Origin: an uncultured Dysgonomonas sp.
Lineage (GTDB): Bacteria; Bacteroidota; Bacteroidia; Bacteroidales; Dysgonomonadaceae
Assembly (NCBI GenBank): GCA_900556485.1
Contig: USOX01000003.1
Span: forward strand, 140,863-204,862
DNA length: 64,000 nt
Direction of reading: 5' to 3'
Under the pieces are notes generated by a model. It searched no databases and had not been told where the DNA came from. It saw only the letters and a program-made list of their open reading frames with translations. A program made the translations under genes and the position numbers. This document shows, in pieces, positions 62,221-64,000 of this stretch. Numbering within the stretch: position 1 is the first letter of the stretch; each line of letters starts with the position of its first letter.

Positions 62221-62228
62221 ATTGATGA

Positions 62229-63548
62229 TTATAGTTTTCCTATTGTACGTTGTAATTTATAATAATTGTAGATAATATTGATTTTTGCATTTACCACCTG
62301 AAGCTCAGCATTCAGCTTTGTATTGCTGGCATCCAGCATCTCTGTTATCAGTACAAGATTGTTGATATATCGATTGTTGATAACACGGTAGTTTTCGTTA
62401 GCAAGCTGTAAGCTCTTTTCGAATGTATTTAGTTTTTCGAACGACTCTTTATAACGGGTTACATCTGTATGTATAGCCATTTCTGTTTGTTCTGCAATAA
62501 CATTCTTTGCATCTATAGCTAACACCTGCTGCGACTTAGCCAGATTGACATTCTTTTTGGATGTAAATAATGAGGATAAACTGTACTTGATTCCTACGCC
62601 TACATACCAATAATTAAAGTTTTTATTTATAGCCGGAACCTCTATTGTTATAGGTCCATCCAGATGATTAGCAGCTACTATTGCTATAGAAGGCAGATAA
62701 TCGGCTTTTGCCAATTTTACACCCTTTTCGGCAATCTGTATATTAATTTCTGCCGATTTTAATTCCGGTAAATTATTTTCAGCTATGCCCATCAGATTAG
62801 ATAGAGTTACATTTCCAAGATAGTTTTCTATAATCGTTGTATCGGGTTTGATTATAATATGATGATCTAATCCTAAAGTCGTAATCAGATGATGATTGAG
62901 TATATCACGATTATTATCTATTTCGATAAGTGCCAGATTGTAATTCTGTAAAGTCAGTTCGTGACGGGTAATGTCATTATTCAAAGCCATTCCTTCATCA
63001 TATTTGGCTTTAATCTGTTTGATTAACAGATTTGTTTGTTCGATATTCTTTACATATACTTCCCGTTGATTTATTAATTTGTATAGATCCAAATAATAGC
63101 CTGTAAGTAAAAAACGAATATCCATCCGGTCTTTTTCGTAATTCAACCGGGCAACTTGTTCTTCTAATTTTGCCTTTGCGATTGTATTAGAGATAGCTCC
63201 TCCGGCAAATACAACTTGTGAAGCTTCTAATGCAAAGTTATTACCGAAATGTGGCATAGGAGCACGACTCATATCCGTAAACTCCCTATCCATGATAGTG
63301 CCGTCTCCTAAGTATGAGACAGGTAAAGAAGCATCAATGGTTGGTAAACGGAGATTTTTTGTTGTCTCTGTTGCCTTTTTGGCGGTTGTTACACCTGCTT
63401 GAGACAATTTCAATTGTTTACTGCTTTCTGTAACCAGACGGAACATTTCGTCAAGGGTTAATACCTTTTCTAATTTTTCTTGTGCAGACAATTTTTGTAC
63501 GCACAGAAGCATGCACAATACCCCTGCGAGTAAATAAAGTTTACTCAT
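62229..63548 (-). CDS. TolC-family outer membrane efflux channel
   Basis: This 439-aa protein has a signal peptide (ending KLSAQE). Two similar halves of long helices follow, with the TolC pattern: QLKLSQAGVTTAKKATETTK, YDEGMALNNDITRHELTLQN, and in the second half IQIAEKGVKLAKADYLPSIA and YKESFEKLNTFEKSLQLANE. It begins the leftward efflux operon with the HlyD-like adaptor and MFS pump genes. It would form the trimeric outer membrane exit duct. The order TolC-adaptor-MFS is common for EmrKY-type pumps in Bacteroidetes. No regulator is adjacent. Confidence 0.92.
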   Translation of the reverse strand: MSKLYLLAGVLCMLLCVQKLSAQEKLEKVLTLDEMFRLVTESSKQLKLSQAGVTTAKKATETTKNLRLPTIDASLPVSYLGDGTIMDREFTDMSRAPMPHFGNNFALEASQVVFAGGAISNTIAKAKLEEQVARLNYEKDRMDIRFLLTGYYLDLYKLINQREVYVKNIEQTNLLIKQIKAKYDEGMALNNDITRHELTLQNYNLALIEIDNNRDILNHHLITTLGLDHHIIIKPDTTIIENYLGNVTLSNLMGIAENNLPELKSAEINIQIAEKGVKLAKADYLPSIAIVAANHLDGPITIEVPAINKNFNYWYVGVGIKYSLSSLFTSKKNVNLAKSQQVLAIDAKNVIAEQTEMAIHTDVTRYKESFEKLNTFEKSLQLANENYRVINNRYINNLVLITEMLDASNTKLNAELQVVNAKINIIYNYYKLQRTIGKL

Positions 63549-63849
63549 ATATAAAATGATTTAAATGTTATTTTTTTCTATAATCCTGTGAAACAGAGTG
63601 TTGAGAAGAAATGACTTATTCACATAAGCCAACTAATAAGCAGAAGTAATTTTTGATAGTCTTTTTTTATGATGTGTGATTTGTCTTTGAACTGTATTTG
63701 CATATAATAAAAAGAACCTCTGTATAAGATTCAGAGTGCAAAGTAATACAATAATTCGATAAGTTGTAACCCTATAGAAGTGTTAAAAAAAGTTACACCT
63801 CATCAATATAATGATTTAGTATGCAATTTTGACCTATTTAAAGAAAAAT
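63549..63849. other. Gene-free region upstream of the efflux operon
   Basis: These 301 bases should carry the promoter of the leftward efflux operon. I find no clean -7 box on the minus strand and no reading frame of note. Confidence 0.4.
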
Positions 63850-63888
63850 AAAAAACCTGCTTTAATTTGATACTCAAATCGAAGCAGA
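63850..63888 (-). terminator. Intrinsic terminator of the gene at the right edge
   Basis: On the minus strand CTGCTTCGATTTGA and TCAAATTAAAGCAG pair with one mismatch around GTA, followed by GTTTTTT. It lies about 36 bases after the stop of the partial gene. Confidence 0.75.
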
Positions 63889-63923
63889 TCCTTTAAATAT
63901 TATTATCTTGTTTTGCAACAGTT

Positions 63924-64000
63924 TTAGAATAATTTACCAGTTTGTTCCAGTTTCTGCTTTCTCAACAAAGCCTCAAGAAAATAGTAATCAGCATAAGAGA
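63924..64000 (-). CDS. C-terminus of a probable GH88/GH105-type hydrolase (partial)
   Basis: Only the last 25 residues are in the window, ending at TAA (63926-63924). They read YADYYFLEALLRKQKLE and end QTGKLF. The ADYYFLEALLR ending is typical of unsaturated glucuronyl or rhamnogalacturonyl hydrolases of the GH88/GH105 type, in which this helix closes the (alpha/alpha)6 barrel. The rest lies beyond the edge, so the assignment rests on this short match alone. A terminator follows. Confidence 0.5.
   Translation of the reverse strand, partial: SYADYYFLEALLRKQKLEQTGKLF

Noticed and set aside
1..64000. tRNA, rRNA or insertion sequence in the gaps
   Set aside because: I read the gaps for cloverleaf ends, CCA tails, transposase frames and terminal inverted repeats and found none. 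This was by eye, so a tRNA search program could still find one.

Overview
The window is a stretch of chromosome from a low-GC member of the Bacteroidales, most like a Dysgonomonas-type organism. The evidence is Bacteroidetes-type promoters (-7 box TAnnTTTG, often with TTG 19-20 bases upstream), SusC/FecA-style TonB-dependent receptors with an N-terminal carboxypeptidase-regulatory-like domain, PorV of the type IX secretion system, a TonB protein with the FEGKNKSYGAF start, and many lipoproteins. I saw no rRNA, tRNA, CRISPR array, insertion sequence or prophage. Species assignment is inference.

Layout. 1-4.4 kb: the start of a sugar O-acetyltransferase (cut by the window edge), a LuxR-type regulator, an OmpP1/FadL-like porin and a Ser/Arg/Tyr-rich secreted repeat protein. 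4.9-9.4 kb: an unknown 402-aa protein, then a Fur/Zur-like regulator with a TonB receptor that has a His-rich loop, probably a zinc uptake module. 9.5-16 kb: a CDGSH iron-sulfur protein, a small lipoprotein, and a leftward glycogen operon (debranching enzyme, GT4 glycogen synthase-like enzyme, GH57 protein with an altered catalytic residue). 16-26.7 kb: era, an L,D-transpeptidase, a succinyl/acetyl-CoA transferase, an RluA pseudouridine synthase, a lipoprotein-hydrolase-GrpB operon, rarA and a Bacteroidetes-type regulator. 26.9-32 kb: dnaK, a lipoprotein with seven 38-residue charged repeats, and an acyltransferase whose N-terminus is interrupted by an in-frame TGA. 32-38.5 kb: an XRE regulator, a possible orphan small RNA, tex, lipoproteins and a PI-PLC-like protein. 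38.5-44.7 kb: tonB, a DUF1349-like lipoprotein, a GT2 enzyme, an FAH-family protein, porV, ispF and mnmD.

44.7-51.4 kb: a cobalamin riboswitch with no obvious target, a structured leader, a PEPCK-like P-loop protein of unknown role, then ppc and aroA. 51.5-58.5 kb: mgtE, then a five-gene leftward cluster: a 58-aa HU-like microprotein, a TonB receptor, a LytS-like pseudokinase lacking its phosphoacceptor histidine, an intact LytS-like kinase and a LytTR response regulator. This cluster is the best candidate in the window for an undescribed system. 58.8-64 kb: an LRR-like protein, a TolC-HlyD-MFS efflux operon and the C-terminus of a probable GH88/GH105-type hydrolase.

Intergenic spaces hold several families of short dispersed repeats (CACGGAGT type, CGGATTT/AATCCG REP-like type, GCTAATTTGC type, GATACGAGATAC type). 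One of these seems to sit inside the cobalamin riboswitch.
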